DNA of 64,000 bases from Diphasiastrum complanatum (GCA_029204225.1 CM055105.1:48123688-48187687); one strand, 5' to 3'; shown: positions 43,670 to 53,930, numbered from the stretch's first letter. Notes: a model not told the origin generated them from the sequence alone. Numbers and translations are program-made.

Positions 43670-44888
43670 AAACTGCCTTCCTGCATGCAGAATTGGAAGA
43701 AGACTTATTCATGGACCAACCACTTGGTTTTGTAAGCCAAGAATATCCAGAATATGGATGTCACATGAATAAAAGCATTTATGGTCTCAAACAAACAGCG
43801 AGACAACGATATAGAAAGATGGACAAAGCACTACATTCCATAGGCTTAAAATCTCTATTTGCTGAATCAAATGTCTATATCAAGCATGTCCCAAATGAAA
43901 TAATCATTCTGACTGTTTATGTTGATGACACGCTTATCTTCTCAAGAAGAGATAAGTTAATTTCAAATGTCAAAAGAGACATTTCTGAAATATTTGAGAT
44001 CATTGACCTAGGAGAAGCTAAAATCTATCTAGGCTTGCAGATCATGAGAGACTTTGAAGGTGGTAAGTTGTATCTTCACTAACAAAAGTACACTCAAAAG
44101 ATCATTAAAGACTTCAACATGCTCGAATGCAAAGGTGTGCATACTCCCATGATACTTGAAACAATATTGAACAAGCCAGATTGTCCGAAGACTCTCGAGG
44201 AAGAGGAATGAATGGCCAAAACACCCTATCGTAGGTTAATTGGATCATTGTTATATCTAGCAGACAACACCAGACCTGATATAGTGTTTGTAGTATGCAT
44301 ACTGAGCCAATATAATCAAAATCTAGGATTGTTACATTGGAAGTTGGCAAAGAGAGTACTACAATATCTCTAGGAAACGAAAGAGTATGGACTATGTTAA
44401 TCGAAGGAAGCTGGATTTCACATCGAATCTTACAGTGATGCAAGTTGGGCATCCATGAAGGATGATAGCAAAAGTATTTCAGGAGGTTGTACTCTAGCAT
44501 CTGGCGCAGCCATACTTTGGATTAACAAGAAACAAACAGCAGTAGCTCAATCTTCCTGTGAAGCGGAATATGTAGCAGCAGCCAAGATGGAAAACGAGCT
44601 GATCTGGATTAAATAGATATTGGAAGGATTTGATGAATCTAGTTTGAACTTTATGTCTTGTTAATGGATAATACTTTAGCAATCTATCTTACGAAAGATC
44701 CTGTATTTCACTAAAAAATGAAGCACATAGATATCAAGTATCATGTGATTTGGGACTTAGTTGAGAAGAAGATACTGAAGACAATTTTCATACCCATAGA
44801 GAAAATGACAACTGATATCTTTACAAAGACACTAAGTAAAGCTTTGTTCGAGAAGCAACAAAGAAGATTGGGATTAATCCAACTGCCA
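43670..44888 (+). pseudogene. C10 RT C-terminal half and RNase H
   Basis: The frame 43693-44082 starts at the FMDQPLGFV block, then YGLKQTARQRY and the catalytic YVDDTLIFS (43918 on). After a stop at 44080-44082 the reading continues to TRPDIVFVVCILSQ (44272), SYSDASWASMKDD (44430), AQSSCEAEYVAAAKM (44545) and the TDIFTKTLSKALFEKQ tail (44815). Several stops occur. The first RT motifs, up to about motif B, are missing because the gag is fused to it. Confidence 0.9.
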
Positions 44889-44902
44889 CTTTGAGAGAGA
44901 GC
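44889..44902 (+). promoter_or_regulatory. C10 polypurine tract
   Basis: CTTTGAGAGAGAGC precedes the 3' LTR; the C14 and C3 LTRs are preceded by similar CTTTGAGAG tracts. Confidence 0.8.
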
Positions 44903-45409
44903 TATAGAGCAACTGATCAGACAAATCTTGATTCTACCAACAAAGCGCGCAGTTTACTTGACAAAAGATGAGAAAGAAACAAATGCGAACTCGAAACATT
45001 TCTATTCGTGACCAACTCGAAAAGATTCATGGAATTTTTTGGGCAGTTAACTCGAAAGATTCGCAAAATAGTTTCTTATGGAAGCTCGTGGCATTCTTGT
45101 TGAAGCTTGAAAGATTCACGAACAGAATCTTGTCACAAAATTTTCTATTTCTTGTTCAAAGCCTTAGATGTCACGAAATTGTCACAAACAATTCGCAAAA
45201 TCTTCTGGACTGTTCTTGAAGCTCCCATATCGCGAAACTATCTCAAACAGTTCGTGGAATATTCTAGATTTCTACTTCAAACTCAAAAATTGTCATCTGT
45301 CACGAACAATTTGCGAAAGACAAAAATGTCGCGAGGAGATAAGTGTCTTGAACAATTTGCAAAACACGAAGCTGAGACGAAGAGATGAACTGTCGCAAAT
45401 TATTTGTGA
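44903..45409 (+). repeat. C10 3' LTR, left half
   Basis: It aligns with 41936-42410 of the 5' LTR (start TATAGAGCAAC, the TG having become TA). Many TCGCGA motifs kept in the 5' LTR are TCACGA or TCACAA here, and the reverse. It breaks at AATTATTTGTGA, where the 5' LTR continues with ACAAATTTTATTC. Confidence 0.92.
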
Positions 45410-45597
45410 TGGCATGAACCTATTAACTACATTGAATGTATTGTTGACCTTTATGTGGCATTTTCAACTATTTATGATTGTCTTCTCATTACGGACCCGA
45501 GATAAGCCCTCGCTAGATTTGTAACTAAGGCCTAGCTACAATATTGAATGTATGTAATATTAACTATACAATCATATTTGAGCTTATTATTCTAACA
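45410..45597 (-). repeat. Minus-strand copia LTR start in the inverted flank
   Basis: TGTTAGAATAATAAG on the minus strand starts at 45597 after a polypurine-like tract (CTTAAGAGAGGG, 45598-45609). This is the 3' LTR start of another copia element into which, or next to which, C10 inserted. It is cut at the inversion breakpoint. Confidence 0.55.
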
Positions 45598-45609
45598 CCC
45601 TCTCTTAAG

Positions 45610-46593
45610 CTCAATTGTGATAACAATGAAAGATAAAATAATGTCCTAGAGTGTCTATAGAGATCATATGGCACATTCCCTACTACCTATACTTGACTCG
45701 CACTCATGCACAATCAAAACACTTGGCTCACAAACTATCAAACAAACACCATGCTCCCAATAAGAGTCTGCCACACTCTTGACTTGAGTTGTTCACCATC
45801 CAGCTTGAAGCACAAGTGGACCACGTGAGAAACAAGACTCACACTGAGGAGATTTCACTGCCACCATGAGATTATTTCCCTCTCATCTTACTAGGATGAT
45901 ATCCTTTCAGAAACTTACAAGAAGACACCTGTAAGGCTTACAACAATGAGCCACTATGAATTGACCTGAGGAGATCAAACTACGACTATAAGATTAATAA
46001 TACCCTCACCAAAAAATCAGCTAGTAGACAATGTCAGCAAGTCATCAAGCATATCAAATGAGTATTTTATTTTTCTTGTAGCAAATGCACAACCAATCAT
46101 ACTCCATTATTGATCTACGTCTAGTCATAAGAGACTCTCATAAAAAAAATCACATGCAAGCAACCATATTCATGCAACCAACATGAATGATAAAACATCG
46201 CATAGTGATCAAAACTTGTTGAAGAAGATATCCTTCTGTACGAACACCTTTGCCATGTGTAGATCCACTACTACAGCTTGTCTGATTGAACTCTTGGCTA
46301 AAAATTAGATTGGCATCCCATATTCAAGTACCTCCAACTAATGTCCACATAGATAATTCCTAACCTATATCCCAAGCATTGGACTATGCCATGCTAACAG
46401 CCTTCAAAAAACCTAGCAGCTTACTCGAAGTAGTGTTTGTCAAAAAGTAAAAGCTATTTGTAGCTTTGTAATGACTCCTAGCTTCATCATTCAAAGTTGA
46501 CTCACATTCATTCACTACGCTACAAGCATTAAACTCTACCAAGGACCTATAGAACAAATGACTCTAAATCCCAAATTGTTTACCTCTTTTGCA
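45610..46593. other. Inverted flank of C10, unassigned
   Basis: On the minus strand this should hold the pol end of the element whose LTR starts at 45597. I find no clear RNase H motif, only interrupted frames. Confidence 0.35.
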
Positions 46594-46598
46594 TCCAA

Positions 46599-47054
46599 TG
46601 TAGGAAAAAAGATAATTATTCTTCCATATAGAACACGATGCAAGTTCGAATAAATCAAACAATTATCAGTGTCTTCAATCGCGATTTTATCTGATCTATG
46701 TACTAATAGAGCAATATTTATTCTGATTGGATATGCATGCAAAAATTATATGCGGAAGTATTAGACTATATGCGGAAGTACGAGACAACTTAAGACAATT
46801 TAGACAATAAGAAACTACTGATCAAAAAATGAATTTTCAAAACTCTGAATCTGATTTATCAATATACATCTCTTGCTATCTTATCTCGTTGTTGTGTCTC
46901 TGATTGAGTGAGTTACAACGAGTAGTGTATTTGTATTTATATTGCTACAGGACAGGTCTTTTGGCCTTTTAATACTATAACAATATAAATCTAATTGTTT
47001 ACAATGGTTGATATTCAAATAGACGTTCTGTTTCCAGGCTCAAATAAAATCTGT
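46599..47054 (-). repeat. C10 3' LTR, right half (inverted)
   Basis: The reverse complement matches 42411-42885 of the 5' LTR: GGAAACA, TATTAAAAGGCCAAAAGACC, CACTACTCGTTGTAACTCAC, TTAAGTTGTCTC, ACATAGATCAGATAAAATCG, and the end CCTACA. One copy of the TAAAAGGCCAAAAGACC repeat is missing. Right after the LTR end, still on the minus strand, comes TTGGA, the target-site duplication. Confidence 0.92.
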
Positions 47055-47719
47055 AAATGGTGTCCCCATGAAAAGAGGGACCTTTACTTGTATATGAGCT
47101 TTCTCTTTTTACTAGACATTTACTTTGCTATTGTGCTGTTAGATTTTTTGAGCTCCTCCATTACCTTGTTGTCTTGTGGATGCTACAACTAATTTGATGC
47201 TACCAATCTATCCATGATTGTGTTGCTAGATCTACACTCTCCGTTAGATCCTGATTTCTGCAGTAGTATGTTGATAGTAGGAACCCGCCTTACTCCTCAC
47301 ACTCCTCACCTATTTTTTAGTTTTCGATTATCAAAATCCTCTCCTCTCTTATATTCATTCATTGTGGCTCAGGTTAGAAGCTAATTGGTTTCAGAGTTCC
47401 GGCTTCCAGTTGATTGGGTGGTCTGGCTCCACAATAGTCCTTTTGGCACATGTAACATGATTTAGAAGATCCTCACTTGGCTATCATTATAGTGGAATGT
47501 ATGTCCAACACATAACTTATGAGATATAAGAATCATTCCAAAGTATCTTTCCACACAGAACCTATAGGACCTTATGAACATTCCAACTGAACAAATTCTT
47601 GTTAAAAATATGAGTTATTCAAATTCTACATCCCATGAAGTTATCAAAGACAGGAGAAAGATTTAGCTTACTATTTAGAACCAAATTTAGATATATCAAT
47701 TCCTATTAAATTTTATCCA
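47055..47719. other. Unassigned interval
   Basis: No domain is recognised. A degenerate primer-like TTGGTTTCAGAG lies near 47388. It separates C10 from R2. Confidence 0.35.
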
Positions 47720-48620
47720 AACTTAGTGTTCTTCTTGGGTTTGTTAGATTTTGTTATCCAATTGAGCTCTCTAGGATTTCATTACTAACAAAACAAATCT
47801 ATTTCTCCAACAATACATATTTTTTCACCAAGAATTCCCTATATTTTATTTAATCTCTATCGATGAATCCCAATGACTCATATAGATATGTGTAGGTAAG
47901 CAATAAGTAATATATATCAAAACAAACAGTTCATCATAAATTCTCCTCTTTTCTTATCAATCAACTTGGTTCCAAAAGTAACGTAGCAACGCAAGTCAAT
48001 TGCCAATGATTAAGAAATCTCAAATGTCCAGGTGCAGCCCCTCACTTATAACACCACATCTAGATCCTCTTTTAAATCACCTCTAGGTTAATAAGTTATT
48101 TTTTCAACAGCTCATTTAACCTGCAAATTATTGTTCAAAACAATATTTGTTTATATGTTTATATTCTATAACTAGCTTAAGTATACTAGATAAATCAATA
48201 ATTTGTAGATCTCTACAAGATTAATTATGTGAATATGAGAATAATCTCAGAATGATTTTGTCCATGAACATATACATATATTTGGTAGGTTCTCTTTGCA
48301 TATGTTACTCAAATATCTAATCAAGAATCTTGTAGCTCAATTCTCATAATAAGAATTCTATCTCTCAAGAGTAGGTAACATATCTAGAAAATCTTTGAGA
48401 CGCAGAGAATACATTCTTAGTCATGAGCTTTCCGACCATCTAACAATCAACCTACCATGGGTCTTAGTACACCAACCAAGACTAGATTGATTCAAACAAA
48501 CATTTAGAACTCAAGGATAAGACCAAAATAAATCCCAACCTATACAACGAATATGTAATTGGTAATTCTGATTAGTGGTATTTGAATTTTGTCTTCACCA
48601 CCACTATCCAAGATAATACA
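47720..48620. repeat. Dispersed repeat R2, copy 2
   Basis: It aligns with 33310-34260 in the same orientation over its full length with moderate divergence and small gaps. No open frame is kept in both copies, so it is likely non-coding. Confidence 0.75.
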
Positions 48621-48720
48621 ATCACCAAAAGTCCTCATAGCTGCAGTCATTAGCAAATCAATTGCACAATGCAAAAACTAGTTTATAGGTAACAAGCTTT
48701 ATTTAGAGTGGTACCATATA

Positions 48721-49044
48721 GTTAGTTAGTCGACAATTTGTCGATTCAAGTTGGATTTGGGATAGTTGACAGTTTGTCGATTTGATATGAAGTTGGGACA
48801 ATCAACATTTTGTCGATTTGAGATGAAGTCGAGACAATCGACAATTTGTCGAAACTCCAATTTGATAGTTTAGCTATCGAGACTCTCTCGATAGTTTGAC
48901 TCAATAGTTTGACTGTCGCGTAGATACATGTTTGTGATTCTCGTGTATTTCTGCAGATTGTGCAACAATGTGAGTAAATATACAACAACATGAATGAACC
49001 TAGATTAACTATGGGATTTACGGAGAGAAGGAATAAATCCAACA
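48721..49044 (-). repeat. C11 3' LTR start, minus strand
   Basis: It starts TGTTGGATTTATTCC at 49044 after the tract TAAAGAGGGGC. It shares its first ~120 bp with the LTRs of C5 and C6 (GCACAATCTGCAGAAATACACG). The 36-bp repeat follows, with a further hairpin CTATCGAGACTCTCTCGATAG at about 48876-48897. The distal border is unclear. Confidence 0.75.
48729..48852. repeat. 36-bp tandem repeat, four copies of a palindrome
   Basis: The TCGA ends of the GACAATTTGTCGA-type motif fall at 48741, 48777, 48813 and 48849, exactly 36 bp apart. The outer copies are near-perfect palindromes (TCGACAATTTGTCGA); inner copies differ by 1-3 bases. It lies in the upstream part of the C11 LTR. Confidence 0.95.
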
Positions 49045-49055
49045 GCCCCTCTTTA

Positions 49056-50345
49056 ATCTAGATTTATCAATGTCTTGATTGCCAAATTCAATTGCAAGGT
49101 TGCACAAAAATCATTTGTGTGTGTCTTGACTTGGTTCGTTCGTAAATACATATGTTGGCATGTTCTAAGTTCTGCAAAAACTTAGACATACCTCTTTGTT
49201 GAGAATCTTGCTCCTGATGTAGTGATACTTGATTTCAATGTGCCTACTCCTAGAATGGAATCTAGGATTGATTGACAATGAAATAGAACTTTGATTATCA
49301 CCTTGAATAGTTGTCAAAACAAATTGTCTAAGGCCAATGTTAGACAATAAATTTCTCAACCAAACTGCCTCCTTAGTAGCTTGTGAAGCTCCAATGTACC
49401 CAGATTATGTAGAAGACAATGCAATGGAGGTTTGTTTTTGCCTATTCCATGATACTGAACAGGAATACAAATCCAGATGTGGATTATCTTGTATCAATAT
49501 CACCTGTTCTCAACTTTCATCTATATATTCATGTAGTCATGTATGGATTTTGTTTGGATCAATTTCTCCATGGCAGATGCACAGGTCCATAGTAGCTCGA
49601 AATACCTTATGAATCTAGGTAGAGCCCTTTAGTGGATCATTCCAGGGTGAGCCATGAATCGGCTTAAAGAGGTGATAGAAAATGCAAGGTCAAGCCTAGT
49701 AGAGACCAAGACATATATGAGAGATTTGATAAACTAATATCCCTTCATTTCGTCTTTTTCCTCTTTGGTTTGAGGCCATTGCTCTTTGGAGAACTTGATA
49801 CCTGGATTCATAGAAAAATGCCATGCTTGCAATTCATGAAATCGAATTTTGAAAGAATATTGAGAATATACCTCTATTGAGTAATATAAAGGAGTTTCTT
49901 CTTTCTATGTATGTGAATCTGAATCTTGAGATAGTAGTGAGCTTCTCCTAGATCTATCATTTCAAATTTTAAAGAGAACATTATTTTGGCATCATTTATC
50001 AAATTGATATTATTGATGAATAGCAAAGTGTCGTCCACATATAGTGCAATGATGATTAAGGAGCCTTGAATGGCCTTGAAGTAGACATTGCAATCTTGAG
50101 AGCTTGGTGTGGATCCTTGTTGAATAAGGAATTGAATTGATTCTATGAACCTTGAACATGCATACCTTGCAATCTTGAAGCAATTGTATTTTGATATTCA
50201 TCAATATTCTGAACAGGAACATCAGCTATGATTTTGTTCTTGCCGTTTAAGTCAATAAAATGGTTCTCAAGAAAAGTAACATCTATACTAGTGAAAACTT
50301 GTAGTACTCTGGTTTGAGGTATGATTGTCTGAGACTTGATGGATC
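49056..50345 (-). pseudogene. C11 copia integrase end, RT and RNase H
   Basis: Minus-strand order: integrase C-terminus (VFTSIDVTFLENHF, about 50270), interrupted RT N-terminal half, ALYVDDTLLFINNINL (about 50060-50010; catalytic YVDD), LYITQ.RYILNIL, and RNase H ending in the frame 49165-49359 (RNLLSNIGLRQFV, GDNQSSISLSINPRFHSRS) and a tail up to the polypurine tract. Many stops and shifts occur. Gag, protease and the integrase core are missing; a chromovirus tail begins nearby on the other strand. Confidence 0.82.
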
Positions 50346-50639
50346 TCCTAGAGATTTTAGATGACTAAATTGTGGGATTTTAGAATATTTGGATATTCTA
50401 GAAATATTTGTATCAAGAAGTCTTATTTTATACAAGAAATTGACATGGAATTTCTTTAGCTTTTGGATTTGATTTCTGAAATAAAATAAAATCACCCAGA
50501 ATTTCATGTAATTGGGATTACATGAAGGTGATGAGTATTTATTTTGGATAAGATCTACCCATTTGAAGGATTTATAGCTTAGTGTATCGTTTGGAATTTG
50601 AGTTAGTGTTCATTGAGTAGAGGCAGGCAATTTTTGAAT

Positions 50640-50743
50640 TGTTGCATCTCTCAGACTGAGAATAAAGGTTCATGGGTAAGATTTGAAAGCTTAAGGAATA
50701 GTTTCATGTTTTCTTTTTCCCGTTTTGAGGACAAAACCTGTTT
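50640..50743 (+). pseudogene. G7 chromovirus pol C-terminal tail
   Basis: The plus strand reads GSWVRFESLRNSFMF (chromodomain-end pattern W-x-x-x-E-x-L) and then RFEDKTCL before the polypurine tract. It is comparable to G6 but kept slightly better. Nothing further upstream is convincing. Confidence 0.5.
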
Positions 50744-50756
50744 AAGGGAGGAAGAA
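50744..50756 (+). promoter_or_regulatory. G7 polypurine tract
   Basis: AAGGGAGGAAGAA abuts TGTTACGGCC, a start typical of chromovirus LTRs. Confidence 0.7.
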
Positions 50757-51300
50757 TGTTACGGCCATATTCGGTTAAGGACCTAGAATAGTCCTAATAT
50801 GGTAGACCGGCCCTCCAGTGTTTGAGTTTATTGGTCATGCCTAGATTTTATTCCACATCGAGGCCTGTTGGTGACTAGTAAACTTGAGAGGACCCAGACA
50901 CTCTAATTGAGACATATGGAGTAGTGCATGTACGTGTGACTGATATAGGCAGGAGGTATGCATGAGGAGTTGTGACCTATTTATAGTTGACCTGCATGGG
51001 GATTGCATGTGTTCATGCATAGGATCCCACTCTCTATATATTGAGGTAGTGATTATTCCGTCAACGACTTGGTCTAGGTTACCTTATGAGCTCTTCTCCT
51101 CTTGTTGTCACATTGGCATGGCTTGGGGGCTAGATCCTCATCTTAGGGGTTTTTTCCTGGTGGTCTTTACAGAACTTCTATGTGTTTAGTTCTAGCATGA
51201 GTACATGGGTTCAAAGATAGAGCTATGTAGTTCTGATTGTCGCACTGGAGTATTGTTGGACCGATATGTGGGAATTGCAGATCCTACAGTAGCCTTCTTA
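50757..51300 (+). repeat. G7 chromovirus 3' LTR
   Basis: TGTTACGGCC start; it contains CTATATAT (51033) and CTTGGGGGCTAGATC (51123), the latter shared with G6. It ends near 51300 at a minus-strand copia fragment. Confidence 0.6.
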
Positions 51301-51306
51301 GCCAGA

Positions 51307-51550
51307 TTATCTCTTCACTATTGATGTAGCCGCAACATACTCGGATTTTGTGGAGAACAACGAAATGCAATTCTGCTTTCTGTTGTTCCATGAAATGGGT
51401 CCTCCTACAAGGAAACAAATATAATTTGATGTGGATTTTCTGGTATCCACGTCTCCTGCCCAATCTGAATCTGAATATGTGATTAGTCTGAGTGCAATTT
51501 CTGTATTACCATTGTAGCTCAAAGCATAGTGCTTTGAAGCTTGAATGTAC
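51307..51550 (-). pseudogene. C12 copia RNase H fragment
   Basis: Minus-strand frame: SLQRTLRYIQASKHYAL, then ITYSDSDWAGDVDTRKSTSNY (first catalytic Asp), SWNNRKQNCIS and STKSEYVAAT (catalytic Glu). It is cut before the third Asp and begins at the RT tether. The flanks are the G7 LTR and the C13 LTR. Confidence 0.88.
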
Positions 51551-51570
51551 CTCAGTGTTCTTTGCAGAGA

Positions 51571-52164
51571 TATCAACGGAAGAGAGTTAGGACGTGCCTT
51601 ACCCACCAATCTTGTAATCCATGATTAGTTATAGATTGTTTAATCTATCTAATCAGAGATGCTACTCTGAATGTATGCAATCACGAGATGTATAAAATAC
51701 ATACAGTAGCAGATAGAAAATATACTGAATAGAAGTCCGCCTGTGAGCGAGACAATTTTGTAAGCAAGATCCATAGAGATCCAAGAAGTCCGCTAGTAAG
51801 CGAGACATTATTCGTGGGAGAACGTCGCTTCTCTCATGCCAATGTATTGTATGGGTCTGTCATACAGTGCTCGAAATCAAGAGGATCAATAGATGATATT
51901 GTAACTATTATGCACATATTACTCTTAACATTTGTATGATCTTGAATGAATTATTGTCTGGTATTGCTCGTGTATCTCATTCACCTTTTATCAATTTCGC
52001 ATATGGGTTCAATTTTGTTGAATGTTGTATTATTCTATAACGTAGATCAGCAGTGTCTGTCTACTTTTTGGAGGATTGTAGGAATGATATAGCAGGCAAT
52101 GACCAATAATCATATCTGAAATCCATCCAAATTCATTGTGTTCGCGATTAATTTCTTTTTCGCA
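51571..52164 (+). repeat. C13 copia LTR, plus strand (5' truncated)
   Basis: It matches the C9 fragment at its left (TTAGGACGTGCC, GATTAGTTATAGAT) and the C8 LTR thereafter (AGTCCGCTAGTAAGCGAGACAT, CTCTCATGCCAATGTATTG, GTTGAATG). It ends TTCGCA at 52164, followed by primer-site motifs. The U3 array part is missing. Confidence 0.82.
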
Positions 52165-52168
52165 TTAG

Positions 52169-52226
52169 TGGTATCAGAGCGTTCTTGATGTTTGAATCTC
52201 CCAATTTCCATCAGTGGTATCAGAGC
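52169..52226 (+). promoter_or_regulatory. Double primer-binding-site motifs of C13
   Basis: Two perfect TGGTATCAGAGC copies at 52169-52180 and 52215-52226, 46 bp apart. Both fit the initiator-Met tRNA equally well. Confidence 0.9.
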
Positions 52227-52338
52227 TTGCCATAGTCTGACATAGCCACAAGGCTATTAGATCCAGGAGGCTAAGCATTCAAGACAAAGAACCATTAACA
52301 AGTGAGAACACAATTCACAGCAATAACTTCAATAAGTG
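52227..52338 (+). other. C13 leader
   Basis: It aligns with the C8 leader (CTGACATAGCCA, ATCAGATCCAGGAGG, AAGCATTCA) up to where gag should start. Instead of gag the inverted primer motif and LTR of C14 follow. Confidence 0.75.
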
Positions 52339-52354
52339 TTGGGAGTCGTGCGTT

Positions 52355-52366
52355 GCTCCGATACGA
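52355..52366 (-). promoter_or_regulatory. C14-side primer-site motif
   Basis: TCGTATCGGAGC on the minus strand lies 4 bases past the C14 LTR end. It is a two-mismatch primer site, pointing toward the C13 leader. Confidence 0.6.
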
Positions 52367-52370
52367 CCGA

Positions 52371-53381
52371 TGAGAATCGAGAGAAAAAAAATTCACGAAA
52401 CGTTCGCGACTCTCTTTCGAGATTCGGATGGAGTTCAGATGCGTTTGCTGGGCACGAGTGGCCAGCTGAAACACTTCTACAATCCTCTAGAGAGTAGTCA
52501 GTTACTACTGATCTACGTTCATAAAATTAATACAGCATTCGACTTCATTTCAACAAAGGTGCGGAATTCAAAGGGAACAAGAAAACCCAGACATATTAAA
52601 ATAAACAGCATAAGCATTCGACATCCAAGATCAGACACAACCAAAAAAATAATCTATATTGATTTTCTCTGATTTCTTTAGGGCACTGCATGCGAATCCA
52701 CACAGTGCGTTGGCGTGAGAGAAGCACGGCTCTCTCACGAGTAGTAGTCTCGCTTCACTAGCGGACAATTGGATCTTCTGATCCTAGACAGAATTATCTT
52801 CTTGCACGCAGGGGAGCTTCCATTTGTGTTCATCTTGATTGCTTACTAGCATCAGAATTCTTTTGTGTCTCTTCTCTCTTAATTACACTCTGTGTATCCC
52901 TCTCTGATATGTGTCAAGTATTATCCAGTAAGTACGGTCTCTCTATGTAAACCTAAGATTAGAGTGATTAAGCATCTACAAATAACCAAAGAATTACAAG
53001 AGTGGCAGATTAGCCACGACCTAGGAAGTATCTGCTGACATCATGCCATCAGGTCAGATCTTTGTACTTTTGGGTACTTGCATGATCTCTGGTGGTACTC
53101 CTTGGAGCGCGAGGACAGATGGGTTTCATTTCCACCGTTGGTTTCGCTTACCTCGTCTAACTTTCTCTCTTGCTGGACCGCAAAGGAATCTCATTCGTGG
53201 ATCCTTCATGTTCGTGAACCGTTCGTGTTCGCAAATCGTTCGTTTTCGTCTCCATTGACTTTTGTGCTCACAAAAATCTTCGTGTTTCATGTGTCCAGAT
53301 GTTCGAGTTTGCAAACATATTCGTCAAGTGAAGGACTGAAAGCTAGCAAGGCTTTGTAATCAAAAACACTATGTTTCTTCA
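52371..53381 (-). repeat. C14 LTR, minus strand (1011 bp)
   Basis: TGAAGAAACATAG ... TTCTCA. It is the same family as C8. It has RNase H and a polypurine tract on one side and a primer-site motif on the other, so it sits between two internal regions. The U3 region (53140-53330) has diverged TTCGTGAAC / TTCGCAAA motifs; the core matches C8. Together with C13 it forms a second inverted LTR pair facing across ~200 bp of leader. Confidence 0.85.
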
Positions 53382-53396
53382 GAGCTCTCTCAAAGC
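53382..53396 (-). promoter_or_regulatory. C14 polypurine tract
   Basis: GCTTTGAGAGAGCTC on the minus strand, next to the LTR start. Confidence 0.75.
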
Positions 53397-53930
53397 ATGG
53401 TAGCTTTATAATCCCGAGATTGTTCCTTTGCCTCTCAAAGAGCCCTTTGTCCAGAGCTTTAGTGAAGATGTCAGCAACCATATCTTTCATTCCTATGAAG
53501 GTGGTTTGCATCATCTTCCTTTCAATCAGATCCCTGATCAAGTGATACTTGATCGCAATGTGTTTCGTTCTTGAGTGGAACACAGGATCTTTCGTCAGGT
53601 GTATCGCAGAGGTGCAAGACCAATGGCTCATTCCTTGTTTCGCCCAATTCGTCCAGGAACTGCCTTAGCCAAATTACATCGTTGGCCATCTTCACTACTG
53701 CTACGTACTCTGCTTTCCAAGACGACTGGGCTATGATGGTCTGTTTCTTGCTGACCCAGAGAACTGTTGCTCTTGATGCGATGGGCATCCTCTTGAGACG
53801 CTTTTACAGTCGTCCTTGAGAGATGCCCAGCTAGCATCGTTGTAGGAAAGTATCATGAGACCTGCACCACGACAATAACACAAGCCATAAGTATCCTGAG
53901 ACCTGCACCACGACAAATATCCGCCTCTCG
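53397..53930 (-). pseudogene. C14 copia RNase H
   Basis: Minus-strand pieces: ILSYNDASWASLKDD (first Asp, about 53850), QSSWKAEYVAVVKM (Glu; about 53715), a shifted DNTSAIHLTKDP-type region, FHSRTKHIAIKYHLIRD and MVADIFTKALDKGLFERQR near the end. Frame changes occur near 53620 and 53800. A 27-bp near-repeat at 53849 and 53890 (41 bp apart) marks the junction with integrase; RT is deleted. Confidence 0.88.

Larger units (their letters stand above)
41931..46604 (+). mobile_element. C10: non-autonomous copia element with inverted 3' LTR half
   Basis: Parts in order: target-site copy TTGGA (41931-41935), 5' LTR 41936-42885, primer site, gag, RT end and RNase H, polypurine tract, left half of the 3' LTR (44903-45409), foreign flank in inverted order (45410-46593), the second TTGGA on the minus strand (46594-46598), and the right half of the 3' LTR inverted (46599-47054, so the true extent reaches 47054). 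The matching duplications and abutting LTR halves show one insertion followed by an inversion. Gag passes straight into RT: the knuckle, protease, integrase and RT N-terminus are deleted. Confidence 0.88.

Noticed and set aside
48729-48852. CRISPR-like spacing of a palindromic repeat
   Set aside because: The sequence between palindromes is itself repeated (36-bp tandem unit), there are no unique spacers, and the context is a plant LTR.
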